64,000 bases of DNA from Uranotaenia lowii (taxonomy: Eukaryota; Arthropoda; Insecta; Diptera; Culicidae), in the NCBI RefSeq assembly GCF_029784155.1, contig NC_073692.1, positions 434,473,228 to 434,537,227 on the forward strand, given 5' to 3'. The notes under the pieces are model-generated. The model made no database searches and was not told the origin of the DNA. It was given only the letters and a program-made list of their open reading frames with translations. Of this stretch, positions 36,341 through 46,661 are shown piece by piece. Every line of letters starts with the position of its first letter. Position 1 is the first letter of the stretch. The translations under genes were made by a program, and so were the position numbers.

Positions 36341-37390
36341 CATCTCATTTCAGTGAAAACATATTTACAATATTTATTGCCTAAACTTAACGGATTTTAC
36401 TGGTAGGGAAGTTTTTTCGAGCAAATGTTATCTCATAATAAAGATCGCAGTAGGCGGCGACCGTGACTGACGGGTGTATTTATTTTTTCTGCTGATTTTT
36501 ACACCTGAAAAATTATTTTATTTGCTACTTGTGAACTGCTATTTGTGTCAAAAATTCGTACAGAAGTTGGATAATTTGAGTTTGCATCGCGTTTATTTTC
36601 GTTTCGTAGGTGATTTGAGGTCTGAGAGTCCAGTTCATTATAAAAATAGTGGACGATGTACATTGGTTGTTGAAATAGCTGGGGTCGGTGTTGGAGCTGG
36701 AAGAAAGTTTACAGCTACACTTGATACTTCTTCGAATCATTCTACAGGGTGTTCAATAAGTTCAAATACACTTTTTAACCAAATGGTGTGGTAAAGCCGT
36801 AGCATATACATCTAACATTTTTTAGAGTAATTTTGTGCTTTTATCAGACAAACTAATTTTCATCAAAAGGCTTATCAACGAGATGGAGCATAAAATTATT
36901 GCACATCACAAATAGATGAATACATTAAATATGTACTTGTGTAACTTTGTATTGAGTTTACATTGGTCATTATTGGATTTTTTTGGCCCATTTTGCATGG
37001 AGTGTTTATTTTTATAGGACATTTTACACAGAACAACAAAGGTTTTTTTGAAATACTGGCTCAAAATAAAAAGTGCTTTGCCCTTCAAATATCTTGTATC
37101 TGGTTAGTCATTTTAGGCACAATTTTCCCGATTGTTTGGATAATTAGCCGCTTTTGAGCCAACCCCTTTTCTGATACCTGAATTGCCAGATTTTTTTAAA
37201 ATGCATTGTACGAAAAAAATCATATTTTCGGGAAACATAATGCCATTATAACACACCAAGTGGGAACCGAAGAAGATATGATTCAACAGAGTTCTGCCGC
37301 GTTACGGCTAAGTGTTTTGTTAATATTTGTGAAACTACTCTAGTAACGGAATCTAAAACAGTACGCTTTCACAAAAACAAGACACAACGA
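36341..37390. other. Unassigned DNA
   Basis: A 106-codon frame at 36474-36794 with a hydrophobic start and a Gly/Val-rich segment has no recognisable domain, promoter or splice context, so it is not called. Confidence 0.35.
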
Positions 37391-37398
37391 CTATTTAA

Positions 37399-37436
37399 TC
37401 CCTGAAGATGGTGTCATACGACACCGAAACGTCGGG
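37399..37436 (+). ncRNA. Hammerhead-ribozyme-like motif
   Basis: CTGAAGA at 37402-37408 matches the hammerhead CUGANGA core. A perfect six-bp hairpin follows (GGTGTC, loop ATAC, GACACC, 37410-37425), then GAAAC at 37426-37430. TCC/GGA pairing can close the outside. One extra U separates the core from the hairpin, which departs from the canonical fold. Comparable CTGAAGA..GAAACGTC segments accompany Penelope-like retroelements, where hammerhead motifs are known. Catalytic activity is not implied. Confidence 0.4.
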
Positions 37437-37519
37437 AATGTAATAAAATTCGTGTCATAAAAAAGTTTGGACTGATTTGCCGTAAAAAAAATTAACATAA
37501 ACTTTTTGTTTCTGTGTAG

Positions 37520-37703
37520 GTTGATTGGTTTATCAGTTATGAAAAGGCATACACCGTCTTAACCTTTCCGGCTTACAGATTGACTATGGATAACTTAAAA
37601 TTAACATCTAAAACCCAATACCGAGATGGAAATTGAACCCATGATCAGGTGGTCCATGAAATTATCGTATCACCAAGCTAATCACTCGGCCACAGAGACG
37701 TAA
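37520..37703 (-). mobile_element. tRNA-derived SINE, copy 1
   Basis: On the minus strand the order is CTGTGGCCGAGTGATTAGC (A-box region), GGGTTCAATTTCC (B box), CATCTCGGTA, then a tail with a TTTTAAGTTATCC-like block, CTGTAAGCC and TTAAGAC. The same order is found at 39271-39436 on the plus strand, which establishes a family. Confidence 0.75.
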
Positions 37704-37767
37704 AAGATTGATTTTACCCAAAACTGATCAATTTAAAAATTTCCACACGCCATATCATCGAGACTTA

Positions 37768-38670
37768 AAGCATGGATCACTACAAATCTGGACGCGTTAA
37801 AACGGGTCTATCTCGGAGCTATGTAAACGATAAAAAGAAATTTTATAATCATAATGTAGGGTTTTTATTGTTCTTGAAAGGAAAAATAAGAAAAAAAATA
37901 TTTCGCTGTTTTTTTGATAAAATTTCGAACATTTCGTCTAGAACCACTCATCAAAGTTTGGACACCCTATTCACTGACCTTAGTGGCCATTTTGTTCCAC
38001 AATCTCTTAATCTCTGTTGCTTTTCGAGTCGCCCTACCATGCTTCTTCATCTTCTGCTCGAAAATTGTCCAAAATTTTTCGATAGGGCGGAATTGAGGGC
38101 AGTTGAGTGGGTTGATGTCCTTTTTTCCAGGCAAGTCCTTTGGCTACTAAATTCTGCTTCATTGTCCGGTTTGGTTGCATACTGGCCCGATAAGATCGTA
38201 TTCCTTCGCGCAGACTAATCGTTCTGACGGTGTACCGGTCGGTATTGCATTTCTTAGCGATGTCGTAGTCCGACTACCCTGTGTTTGCCTTGATCGTTCT
38301 CAACACCTTCAAATGCAGTTTCTGATTCTTAGGTCCACTATAACGCTTGGTATGAACCTGCCGATCGATAGTATGCATCTCACGGAAACGTTTGAGAACG
38401 CTGCACACGGTTGATTTGAGCATTTTTAACGATTTCGCGATTTTTTCAACCTAACCACGTCGGCTTTTAACGTGAGTGTCCAAAATTATTTTCGTCTCGC
38501 GGCTTCCATCACGTGTAACTTTTTTGGAACAAAACGAATCGTAATGAAATTTTCAGCACTGATAGAGGAAACATTTCCAAACAAAGTACTATCAAAACAT
38601 TCCAGATCCAACAACTAAGAGCGCAATGGTATAATAAACAGTGCGTCCAGATTCATGGTGATCCATGCTT
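37768..38670 (-). mobile_element. Internally deleted Tc1/mariner element
   Basis: Terminal repeats AAGCATGGATCAC and GTGATCCATGCTT extend about 28 bp and are flanked by TA dinucleotides at 37766-37767 and 38671-38672. On the minus strand a broken transposase shows an N-terminal helix-turn-helix-like segment (KRFREMHTIDRQ, YSGPKNQKLH). It then passes directly to a C-terminal NCPQFRPIEKFWTIF segment typical of mosquito mariner-group transposases. The catalytic DDE core between them is deleted and several stops are present. Non-autonomous. Confidence 0.85.
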
Positions 38671-38672
38671 TA

Positions 38673-38989
38673 GAAGTAATAGACGAAATCTGTGAAATGT
38701 TTTGAACTCAGGACGCCAAAATCTTATAAAATCAACTATTGAAAAATATAGGAACCAAAAATGATGTTCCCCTGTGAAATCGTTACAAACTTTTTGGGTT
38801 TAATCACAAATCACTGCAGATATTGTTTTTGTCGAGAAATCCGAATTTCGCTGAGTGATGTCGATAAGAAATCTATAATCGTTTACCCAGTCTTTATTAT
38901 AAAACTATCCTTATTTCTGTCTATAACCAAGAACAAATATATTTCACTTCATCATACAATTTTAATTTTATTTTTAATTAGTTTTCACA
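38673..38989. other. Unassigned DNA
   Basis: Nothing recognised between the mariner element and the dispersed repeat fragment. Confidence 0.4.
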
Positions 38990-39140
38990 AAAATCGCTTA
39001 AAGTTGTTCGAGTTGTAGCCCATTTCGAGTTGATTTTGTTTGAGCCTCCCTTCCATAAAAAGAGATAATCTGGAGTGTGTTATACAAACCATCACTGACC
39101 CGAAAAACCCTCGGATACCAAATTTCACTTCATTCCGACT
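38990..39140 (+). repeat. Dispersed repeat fragment, family shared with 14500-14650
   Basis: Contains TTGATTTTGTTTGAGCCTCC, then TATACAAACCATCACTGACC and CGAAAAACCCTCGGATACC. The same order occurs at 14500-14650. It is likely the end of a widespread element of unknown class. Confidence 0.5.
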
Positions 39141-39270
39141 GTCCGTTTATACGTGATGAACGCCTCCATTTTTATATAAGATTGAAAAAAGTTTTATTTT
39201 GCTTGTCTTAAATAGTGATTTCAAATAAAAATTTAAAATTCAAACTTTCGAAATGAATTTGATTTTGTGG

Positions 39271-39436
39271 TACGTCTCGGTGGTCGAGTAGTCGGCTTAG
39301 CGGTAATCGCTGGTCCACTGATGGCTTGGGTTCGATTCCCATCTCGGTACTGAGTATTTTATGTTTATCTTAAGTTGTTCCATCATTATTTATTCAGTCT
39401 GTAAAGCCTGAATCGATTAAGACAGATTTTTAACTG
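39271..39436 (+). mobile_element. tRNA-derived SINE, copy 2
   Basis: Better preserved copy: TGGTCGAGTAGTCGGCTTAG (A box), a B box GGTTCGATTCC and CATCTCGGTACTGAG, then a noncoding tail with TCTTAAGTTGTTCC, CTGTAAAGCC and TTAAGACAG. It lacks the features of a functional tRNA 3' end, so it is a SINE rather than a tRNA gene. Its 3' end is interrupted by the MITE at 39439. Confidence 0.75.
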
Positions 39437-39438
39437 TA

Positions 39439-39881
39439 CACTGGATTCTTTTTTTTAAGCGATTGTTGTGTACGTGCAAAAAAAGAAATCGTTTAAAAAA
39501 GTTCAAAACAACTGGGCAAAATTCATCGCTCATTTTGAGTAAAATGGCCAACTTGGACTGTAAATCGGTCATTTTCAACCAAGTAGACCATTCTGAGGTG
39601 ATTTGAGTGAAACCGGGAGGCTCAATTGATTAGTTTTGAGTTTTAAGGCACGGTTGTTCCGAAACTTCCGCAGAGTCTCTGAGTGGTCATTGCGGCCCAT
39701 GTTTCCGTCAGGAAGCAACGTCTGAATCAATTTTACACCCAGAAGTAGTTTTGCAAAAGGGGTAATGTCTAGAACCTGTTTTGACGTGTTCGAAAATCGT
39801 CTTATTTCGAGAAAATCGTTTAAAAAAAGTCGTTTAAAATAAAACCGTGTAAAATGAGATGGTTAAAAATAGAATCCAGTG
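39439..39881. mobile_element. TA-flanked MITE inserted at the SINE tail
   Basis: Ends CACTGGATTCT and AGAATCCAGTG are perfect inverted repeats, continued by T-rich/A-rich subterminal sequence. TA occurs immediately outside both (39437-39438, 39882-39883). The interior repeats ATCGTTTAAAA-like phrases and is noncoding. Confidence 0.8.
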
Positions 39882-39949
39882 TAATTCGTTACAATATTTG
39901 ATTTTTACGTAAATTCCATATGCTATTTATTTTTAATACGTTCAGAAAA

Positions 39950-40120
39950 GATACTTTACCTCATTTTTCAGAGTATTTTTAACTTCAACAAAAAAAAAAG
40001 TTAAGATGTAGACTTTCAAAATCGTAATCTATCCATGGAAGAAATTTGAATTTTGCTGTTCTCAGTTTGTGATAATTTCAAAACGTACTTTTACCCGACT
40101 CGTACTTTTACTCTATATCA
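39950..40120 (+). mobile_element. Truncated right end of the GGGGTAAAAGTACG MITE family
   Basis: Matches 61085-61250 of the complete element at 60419-61266 in order and orientation: CAGAGTATTTT, an AATTTTGCTGTTCTC-like block, GTTTGTGATAAT and AAACGTACTTTTACCCGACT. The last terminal bases and the left end are missing. Confidence 0.65.
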
Positions 40121-40415
40121 ATTTGCTTTTCATTTGTTAACCATGAATGAACAGCTGTTATTTGTAAATATATTGATGGGCACTAAATGATAGGCAATAT
40201 GATTTCTACGAATATTTCCGGCTATTATTGGTAACCATTCGATGAGCTGCAATTCCTTCTAATCACCAATGTGCAAGAAGCATACGGTCGGTTTTTGAAG
40301 AACAGTCAATAAAACATTCGATTGACTGATAACGATTTAAATCGATCTTCAGAATAATTCGTCATCATTGCACGAAATCTGTTTCAGGAATTTTTTCAGT
40401 GTGTTGATGAATTAC

Positions 40416-40421
40416 TATAAA
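40416..40421 (+). promoter_or_regulatory. Candidate TATA box of the 40.5-kb gene
   Basis: TATAAA about 100 bp upstream of the ATG, in the position seen in the sister genes. The initiator is not clear. Confidence 0.35.
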
Positions 40422-40516
40422 TTGTTTTCTTTCAATGATTGTTCTTGCATTAGCTTAAAATCATTTGTTCTAAGAGGTAGTATTATAAAAAAAATCTTTA
40501 CTTAAAAATACTGAAA

Positions 40517-41418
40517 ATGATTACACTAAAAGTAATTGCGCTGGCTGTTCTAGTATTAACATGTGAGTAACTTTTGAGTTAGCTTTATTAACACTGAACA
40601 TCTAAAGTGTTTATTTATTTATTTATTTTTTTATTCATCTAAGTGGCATCTGCAGGCGCCTTCGTTTTGATGGAAACAGAAGAGTCGGGACTGTTGTTGA
40701 AAAATGAAACTCTCATTCAAATGTTTTGTATCAGGGAATCAGGATCCGATGCAGCCTATCAGAAATATCTTTCCACACTCGGAAATCTCGGCTTGTGCAT
40801 ACTGAATTTAAACGATTCGTCGGATATATCATTCGAGGCCACATCATCCGGTGTGATACGAATAAAAAAGTGCGTAATGCTTACATGTCTTGTAATGACT
40901 TAACGTTATATATAATGATAAAAAAATTATATTTACTTTTCAGCCCTTGTCCATTGTTGAACACAAGTCTCCCTTGTTTCGATGGTTTTAAAGAAGCTTT
41001 CACCTTGTGCTTTCGCGAAGATTCTGCTTCGTTAACTGGGCAGGTGGCGAATGAAATCACCAGCAATTTATACAATTTGATGTGTGGTGATGCATCCATC
41101 TATGAAGGTGAATAACATTTTTGTTTTAAATAAATTAACAATTCACACTAATGTTTAAAAAAAACTCTTCCAGAAATGGGACAGCGAGCTTTCCATCAAT
41201 GTGTTACTCGATTATGGAATGAACTCGATGAATGCAGTGGGCCTAGCTTATTCCCAAAGAATTCAAGATATGATAACGTGTGCGGGGCATACAAGTTGGG
41301 TCGAGAATGTTTGCAGAGAAAAGTGAACGACTGTGAGACTCAAGAAGTCATGAAACTAGTGGATGCTGTCTTGGAACCGTTTAACAAGTTCGGTAGATGT
41401 ATGGATGATGATTTTTAA
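40517..41418 (+). CDS. DUF1397 / 27-kDa hemolymph glycoprotein-like secreted protein
   Basis: Four exons: 40517-40562, 40644-40869, 40944-41107 and 41174-41418, totalling 681 nt or 226 residues. Introns of 66-81 bp are all GT-AG, with phases 1, 2 and 1. Exon 1 encodes a hydrophobic signal peptide (MITLKVIALAVLVLT) with likely cleavage after Ala-Ser-Ala. The mature protein has 12 cysteines: FCIRESGSD, LCIL, PCPLL, PCFDGF, LCFRE, MCGD, QCVTR, ECSGP, VCGAY, ECLQ, DCETQE, RCMDD. Spacing and the C-terminal DC..EVMKLVDAV segment recall the insect DUF1397 family, whose best known member is an abundant hemolymph glycoprotein of unknown function. No defect was seen, so it is probably functional. The family assignment is by pattern only. 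Confidence 0.75.
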
Positions 41419-41456
41419 CCAACAAATGCATCAACAGGAAATACTATTCATAAAAA

Positions 41457-41462
41457 AATAAA
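41457..41462 (+). terminator. Polyadenylation signal of the 40.5-kb gene
   Basis: AATAAA about 40 bp after the stop codon. Confidence 0.45.
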
Positions 41463-41469
41463 TTAAAAA

Positions 41470-42707
41470 TGAACAAAATATATATAGGATGGGTTGGACA
41501 AACAAACGTTCTGTAATATTTACTCAATCAAATAATAAATTTTTAACAATCTTCATTGATGATGGATTTAATTTATTCCGAAATGAAATGAGATCTTAAA
41601 AGTCCATCAAACATAAAGTTTCCTCACAGAAAATCACTTGGGGCTAAATTGATGCACCAATTTTTGTGTTTGAAAATCTTTTTACTTATTCCCAATCAAG
41701 AGTAATGTTCTTGGAAAATATCAAGAAAATAAGAGAGATTGACCTAACTTACTGAATTTTTGTTGCATTCTTTCATCAAACATTCGGTCATTCGATTACT
41801 TTGATTCAGTAGAAACACTGCACTTTGTTTACAAATGGTCATTCGTTTTAATTGAATGGGAGTAGACCATGACTTTCGCGAACAGCACGTGTTTTTGTCT
41901 TCGTCCGCGAAAATTTTAACCAAATTATAGTTTTGTAGAGTTTAGTTAAAGTGAAACTAATGTGTTCTAGTAATATTTTCGCCATGTAATGATTAAGTGA
42001 AGACTTGTGATTTGACTTAGTCGGACTTTATGGTAAAGTGTCTCTAACTTTAAATGGTTAACGAACACCTCTGCATGAAAAATGTTGTTTTTGCCAACAA
42101 TCAACCGGGTGAGCACGTTCCATATTTTACGTTTATTATCGTTGTTTTTTCTACAATATTACGCAGCTGAACAAGTATTGATGTTTTAAAGTTTTCAAAC
42201 ACGAGACTTTGATTAGTTTTTTTTTTTTTTTGAAGACTCAGACCGGGTGTCTGAGAAGAAAATTTCTTATTTTAAATATAATTTATTTTACTCAACAGTT
42301 CATGAGGCTGTTGTAAACAGTTAATGAGGACCAAAGGAATGGGTGTAACGTCGTGTTAGAAAACTTATCAATTAGTGAAGTCCAATTGAAAATTTGTTGA
42401 ATTTCGTATTCACACGTTATGATGCAAATGTTTATTTAAAGATTGTTAGTATGTTCAATCATGGCTGAGATGGAAATTATTTTAAAAAAAGCAACAAGTT
42501 TGATATTTTCTATATTCATCAATCAAAACTAAGAGGAAGTTTATGTTGTCAAAATTCAAGTAAATAAACATTATTTTTGTTTTGTTCAATTTGTTCAATA
42601 ACTTCTTTAGGGAAAAGGAAAACATGCAAATATATTTACGGTCTCTCTTTTACGACCAGCTCTATTTTAAGGTTCGATACAGTTTTATCGCAAAGTATTG
42701 TGATTTT
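41470..42707. other. Unassigned intergenic DNA
   Basis: AT-rich, with no gene or repeat end recognised before the LTR element. It ends in the CTAA target sequence. Confidence 0.45.
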
Positions 42708-42711
42708 CTAA

Positions 42712-42987
42712 TGAACTATTTCCCATTCGAAAGGCCCTGTGATATCTGTTAATTGAATAAAAATACGTGTGCTGTCGTTCGTGTGTCACTTAAGACTAAT
42801 CTATTTGCTACTTTCTTTACAGTGCTGCGTGCGGTGACCGACCGAACATAGTACAGTCCGAAAGTGCGGAGTCAGCGTCTTGCGCTGAGCCCTCACATTG
42901 GACTTTGTTCGATATACAGTTTGTTTATGCTTTGCATGCATAAACGAACTGTAATATTGATAAATACAATGTTGCGGGTCCACCACA
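42712..42987 (-). repeat. 3' LTR
   Basis: The left copy in window coordinates is the 3' LTR because the element is on the minus strand. It looks identical to 48586-48861. It includes a quasi-palindrome around TTTATGCTTTGCATGCATAA. Confidence 0.95.
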
Positions 42988-42998
42988 CGCCCTTCCTT
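42988..42998 (-). other. Polypurine tract
   Basis: AAGGAAGGGCG on the minus strand directly abuts the 3' LTR, the expected plus-strand primer position. Confidence 0.7.
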
Positions 42999-43142
42999 AA
43001 TAAATTTAAAAATTAGTTTATAGATTTAATTTTTAAATTATACGTATGATTCGTATTTAATAAAATGTAAAATAGTGTTGTTATGTTATGTTTATGATGT
43101 TTATAATGTTAAGTCCTTATTCTATCCACCACACGTCCTAAT

Positions 43143-46100
43143 TTAGTTTACAAATAGTTTTATCCTATCTTTGTGGACTTCGTCCACCTTGTCTTTTATT
43201 TTAACTCTTGCATTTTCTCCTAAATCTTCCAACACTTCATATGGACCATTGTATTTGGCTTCTAATTTGTTTCCTGTTTCATTTTTTATTAGTACTAGGT
43301 CTCCTATATTCAACTTTAGTGCTTTCTTGTCTGTGTCATAGTGTTCTTTTCTTTTTTCTTTTTGGGATAGCAGGTGTTTCCTTGCTTCTTCATGTGTATG
43401 CCTCAGTTTCAGTTGTAATATTGTGCAATAATCATCCAGATTATAGTAAGCGTTATTCTGATTTTCAGTCAAATTTGCAGGCATGTTAGCCAATTTCCCA
43501 AATACCAAACTGAAAGGTGTGTACCCTGTTGCTGTATGTACTGTATTATTATATGCGAATTCATAGAATGGAACCCATTCAGACCATTGAAATAGTTTAC
43601 CATCACATTGAATTCTTAAATAATTCCCCAGTACCTTATGTGAATTTTCCAACGCACCAATTGATTGGTGGTGATATGCTGTTGAATTTAATTTTTCGAT
43701 TCGTAAAATTTCTGCTAATTTTGTGAATAGTCCTGACATGAATTCTGTTCCTCTGTCAGATGCTATGACTTTTGGGACGCCAAATTTTAAAATTACACTT
43801 TTGATGAAAGCTTTTGCTACTGTTTCTGTTGATTTATTTTCTATTGGTGTCGCGGTTATGAATTTTGATAATTCACACTGCGTTGTTAGGATATATTCAG
43901 ACCCTTCAGACCGTATTAATGGCCCTACTATGTCCATATAAATTTTCTCAAATGCAGTTTCTGCAGTTGTTGTTATTTTCATTGGGATTTTTGTTTTTGG
44001 TAAGGTCTTGTTTCGTTGACAAAGTTCGCATTTTTTAATAAAATCTTCAATATCTCTATTCATATTATTCCAGAAATATCTACTTTTTATGGTCTTTTGT
44101 GTTCTCTTTATTCCCGCATGCCCTGCAGTGGGAAGTATGTGAAAATCATTGAGAATTATAAGTTTTTCTTTTTCATCTTGGATTATTTTAATACCTTTGT
44201 TCAAAGCATATATTTTTGGTACCTCATCTAGCAAATTATTTTCCAAGAGACTGTTATAAAAGTTGTGCGCACTTCTAGAATTTTGTATTATTACGAGCTC
44301 GTTTAGGTTATTTTTCTTACATACTTCTTTTAGGCTTTTCATAGTTCGCCGTAGCTGAACCAATGACTTTGCCGGTTTTACAATAATTCTCCTTCCACAA
44401 TCGGACATGGTACTTTCCATAGAAATGCTATTGTCAAGAATAATTTCTGCTATTCCTCCTGATGAAAAATGATGGCCATTCACCTTCATCGTTGGTGTTG
44501 CAGTTTCATTTGCTGTTTGTTTTGTCTTAGATCTCGTTGTTACGAATGCATCTTGGTTAATTTTCATGTTGATTCCTTTTAACTCGTCAGATGAAAAACG
44601 TGATAACGCGTCTGCTATCACATTCTCTTTGCCTCGTTTATAAATCACATCAAAATTGTATTCTTCTAATGCCAACCTAAACTTTGTCAGTCGACTAGAA
44701 GGATCAGTCATTGAGAAAAGGTACACTAACGGCCTGTGGTCGGTAAAGACATCGAACTTCCTCCCATACAGGTAGGGTCTAAAATGTCTTATACCCCATA
44801 CTATGGCCAAAAGTTCCTTTTCTATGGTTGGGTAATTCTTTTCTGCTGAATTCAGAGTTTTACTTGCGTAAGCAACTGGTCTGCCATTCTTGTTAGAAAG
44901 GACGGCGCCGATTGCATACCCAGATGCATCTGTATGCAGAGTAAATTTGTTATTTTCTGAGAAGTCGGGAAAATCGAGAATTGGTGGATTTAAAAATTTT
45001 TCTCGAAGTGTATTAAATGCATGTTCACACTTATCATTCCATTGAAATGGAATGTTTTTTCTCGTTAAATAATTCAATGGTGAACATAAACTAGCGAAAT
45101 TTTGAATGTGTTTTCGATAGTAATTAGCGAAAGCTACAAATCGCTTAACTTGGTCGGCGTCTTTAGGCTTTGGCCAATTTTTCACTACTTTTATTTTTTC
45201 TGGGTCAGGTTTTACTCCTTCCGCAGAAATCATATGGCCTAAATAAAGCAATTCTGTTTTAAAAAAATTGCACTTTTTCGGGTTTAATTTAAGGTTAACG
45301 CCTCGAAGTTTTTCGAAAACGGACATCAAATTTTTGTTATGATCCTCTATAGTTTTCCCGAAGACAATAATGTCATCCAGATAAACTAGGCATCTCGTCA
45401 TGTCCAATCCTGACATGGCAATTGTCATAAGTCTAGAAAACGATGATGGACTGATTTTCAAACCCATGGGCAGCCTTGTCATTTGATATTGCCCTGACGG
45501 TGTTGAAAATGCAGTCACAGGTCTATCCCCAGGTCTTAACTGACACTGATAGTACCCTTGTGATAGGTCTAAATGAGAGAAATATTTTGCTCCTGCAAGA
45601 GCATCTATAATCTCATCAATGTTGGGTAGAGGGAATTTGTCATCCTCTACCGCTGTGTTGACTTTTCGGTAATCTATTACAAGTCTCCATTTTTTCGTAT
45701 CCCCAGAACTTTTCTTGGGTACCAATAAAATAGGACTGTTCCATGCGGAAGTCGTCTTTTCTATTATGTTTTCGTCAATCATTTTGTTTATCTGTTTTTC
45801 GATCTCTGCCTTTTGCGAGTTAGGCAATCTATAAGGTTTGCTATAGATTGGTCGTACTTCTGTTTTGACTTTTATAACTGGACTGTAAATATCCGTCACT
45901 GTCAATTTGTCAGATTCTAAACAGAATATGTCGGCATACTTCGTGCATATTTGTACTATATGCCTTCTTTCGGCTGGTGATAAATGGCTTAATTCCAACT
46001 CTTGAAGAAGTTGCTCTATTCTGTCTTTCGCATCTTTTGAATGTTTCATATCCACTACCAAATAATCACTCGCTGGTTTAATAATTGGTTTCAGATTTGA

Positions 46101-46661
46101 AATATTTACTGGCTTGTTTTTCACGTTAACCATGTGAATGGGTATTTTCCCATTCGAAGGTTGAACAATTGTATTCGCGATGTATACATGTGGTTGTATC
46201 TCTTGATTTAGTACAATACATGTTTCAGTGAGTTTTGTATTTATGAGCTTTACTACCTCAGTTCTAGCAGGTATTATGTAACACATTTCACTATCTAGTG
46301 GTTTCAATTCCATTTTCATATTTACAAAATCGATATTTGCTCCAAATTCTTTCAGAAAATCTGTGCCAATTAAACCATTAACTGTATCCGGTAAACTCTC
46401 TATTATATTAAACTTAATGGGATATTCTACAGAATTATATCCTACAAAAGTTTCAACGTATCCCAGCGTGCTGGTAACTCCGTTTACACCACTTATTTCC
46501 AATGTTTGTGAATTATTTATATTGAAAATTTCAGGGAGACATCTCTTGTCCAAAATACAACAAGATGCTCCACTGTCAATTATTAGTTCTACTTCCTTAC
46601 CAAATAATAAAAATTTTACTCTGAGAGCCTTTTTCGCATTAAAATTAGCGAAAAAGATCAA
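43143..46661 (-). CDS. pol: Gypsy-type Pol polyprotein: protease, RT, RNase H, integrase
   Basis: 1172 codons without interruption. The aspartic protease has IIDSGAS (Asp near residue 29). The RT carries the palm motif VYLDDIIVF (near 427). RNase H shows TLHTDASG (near 575), EKELLAIVWG and TDHRPLVY. The integrase has a zinc-binding HHCC domain (HILPTAGHAG near 839, CELCQRN near 878), then the catalytic Asp in YMDIVGPL, Asp in ASDRGTEFMSG and Glu in GALENSHK (near 908, 970 and 1003). A GPYEVLED module near the C-terminus matches the GPY/F domain. It acts in virus-like particles and the nucleus to copy and insert the element. The first in-frame codon after a stop is TTG at 46661, so it is probably made by frameshifting from gag. 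Confidence 0.95.
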   Translation of the reverse strand: MIFFANFNAKKALRVKFLLFGKEVELIIDSGASCCILDKRCLPEIFNINNSQTLEISGVNGVTSTLGYVETFVGYNSVEYPIKFNIIESLPDTVNGLIGTDFLKEFGANIDFVNMKMELKPLDSEMCYIIPARTEVVKLINTKLTETCIVLNQEIQPHVYIANTIVQPSNGKIPIHMVNVKNKPVNISNLKPIIKPASDYLVVDMKHSKDAKDRIEQLLQELELSHLSPAERRHIVQICTKYADIFCLESDKLTVTDIYSPVIKVKTEVRPIYSKPYRLPNSQKAEIEKQINKMIDENIIEKTTSAWNSPILLVPKKSSGDTKKWRLVIDYRKVNTAVEDDKFPLPNIDEIIDALAGAKYFSHLDLSQGYYQCQLRPGDRPVTAFSTPSGQYQMTRLPMGLKISPSSFSRLMTIAMSGLDMTRCLVYLDDIIVFGKTIEDHNKNLMSVFEKLRGVNLKLNPKKCNFFKTELLYLGHMISAEGVKPDPEKIKVVKNWPKPKDADQVKRFVAFANYYRKHIQNFASLCSPLNYLTRKNIPFQWNDKCEHAFNTLREKFLNPPILDFPDFSENNKFTLHTDASGYAIGAVLSNKNGRPVAYASKTLNSAEKNYPTIEKELLAIVWGIRHFRPYLYGRKFDVFTDHRPLVYLFSMTDPSSRLTKFRLALEEYNFDVIYKRGKENVIADALSRFSSDELKGINMKINQDAFVTTRSKTKQTANETATPTMKVNGHHFSSGGIAEIILDNSISMESTMSDCGRRIIVKPAKSLVQLRRTMKSLKEVCKKNNLNELVIIQNSRSAHNFYNSLLENNLLDEVPKIYALNKGIKIIQDEKEKLIILNDFHILPTAGHAGIKRTQKTIKSRYFWNNMNRDIEDFIKKCELCQRNKTLPKTKIPMKITTTAETAFEKIYMDIVGPLIRSEGSEYILTTQCELSKFITATPIENKSTETVAKAFIKSVILKFGVPKVIASDRGTEFMSGLFTKLAEILRIEKLNSTAYHHQSIGALENSHKVLGNYLRIQCDGKLFQWSEWVPFYEFAYNNTVHTATGYTPFSLVFGKLANMPANLTENQNNAYYNLDDYCTILQLKLRHTHEEARKHLLSQKEKRKEHYDTDKKALKLNIGDLVLIKNETGNKLEAKYNGPYEVLEDLGENARVKIKDKVDEVHKDRIKLFVN

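Noticed and set aside
36474..36794. 106-codon frame with hydrophobic N-terminus
   Set aside because: Looks superficially secreted, but has no family resemblance, promoter or splice sites.
39271..39350. Functional tRNA gene
   Set aside because: A and B boxes are good but the cloverleaf is imperfect and a shared SINE tail follows; a second diverged copy exists at 37520-37703.
42801..42986. 61-codon frame in the LTRs (also 48675-48860)
   Set aside because: Lies wholly inside the LTR with no conserved feature; more likely chance.
43208..43489. Hydrophobic plus-strand frame opposite pol
   Set aside because: Antisense shadow of the gypsy pol C-terminus.
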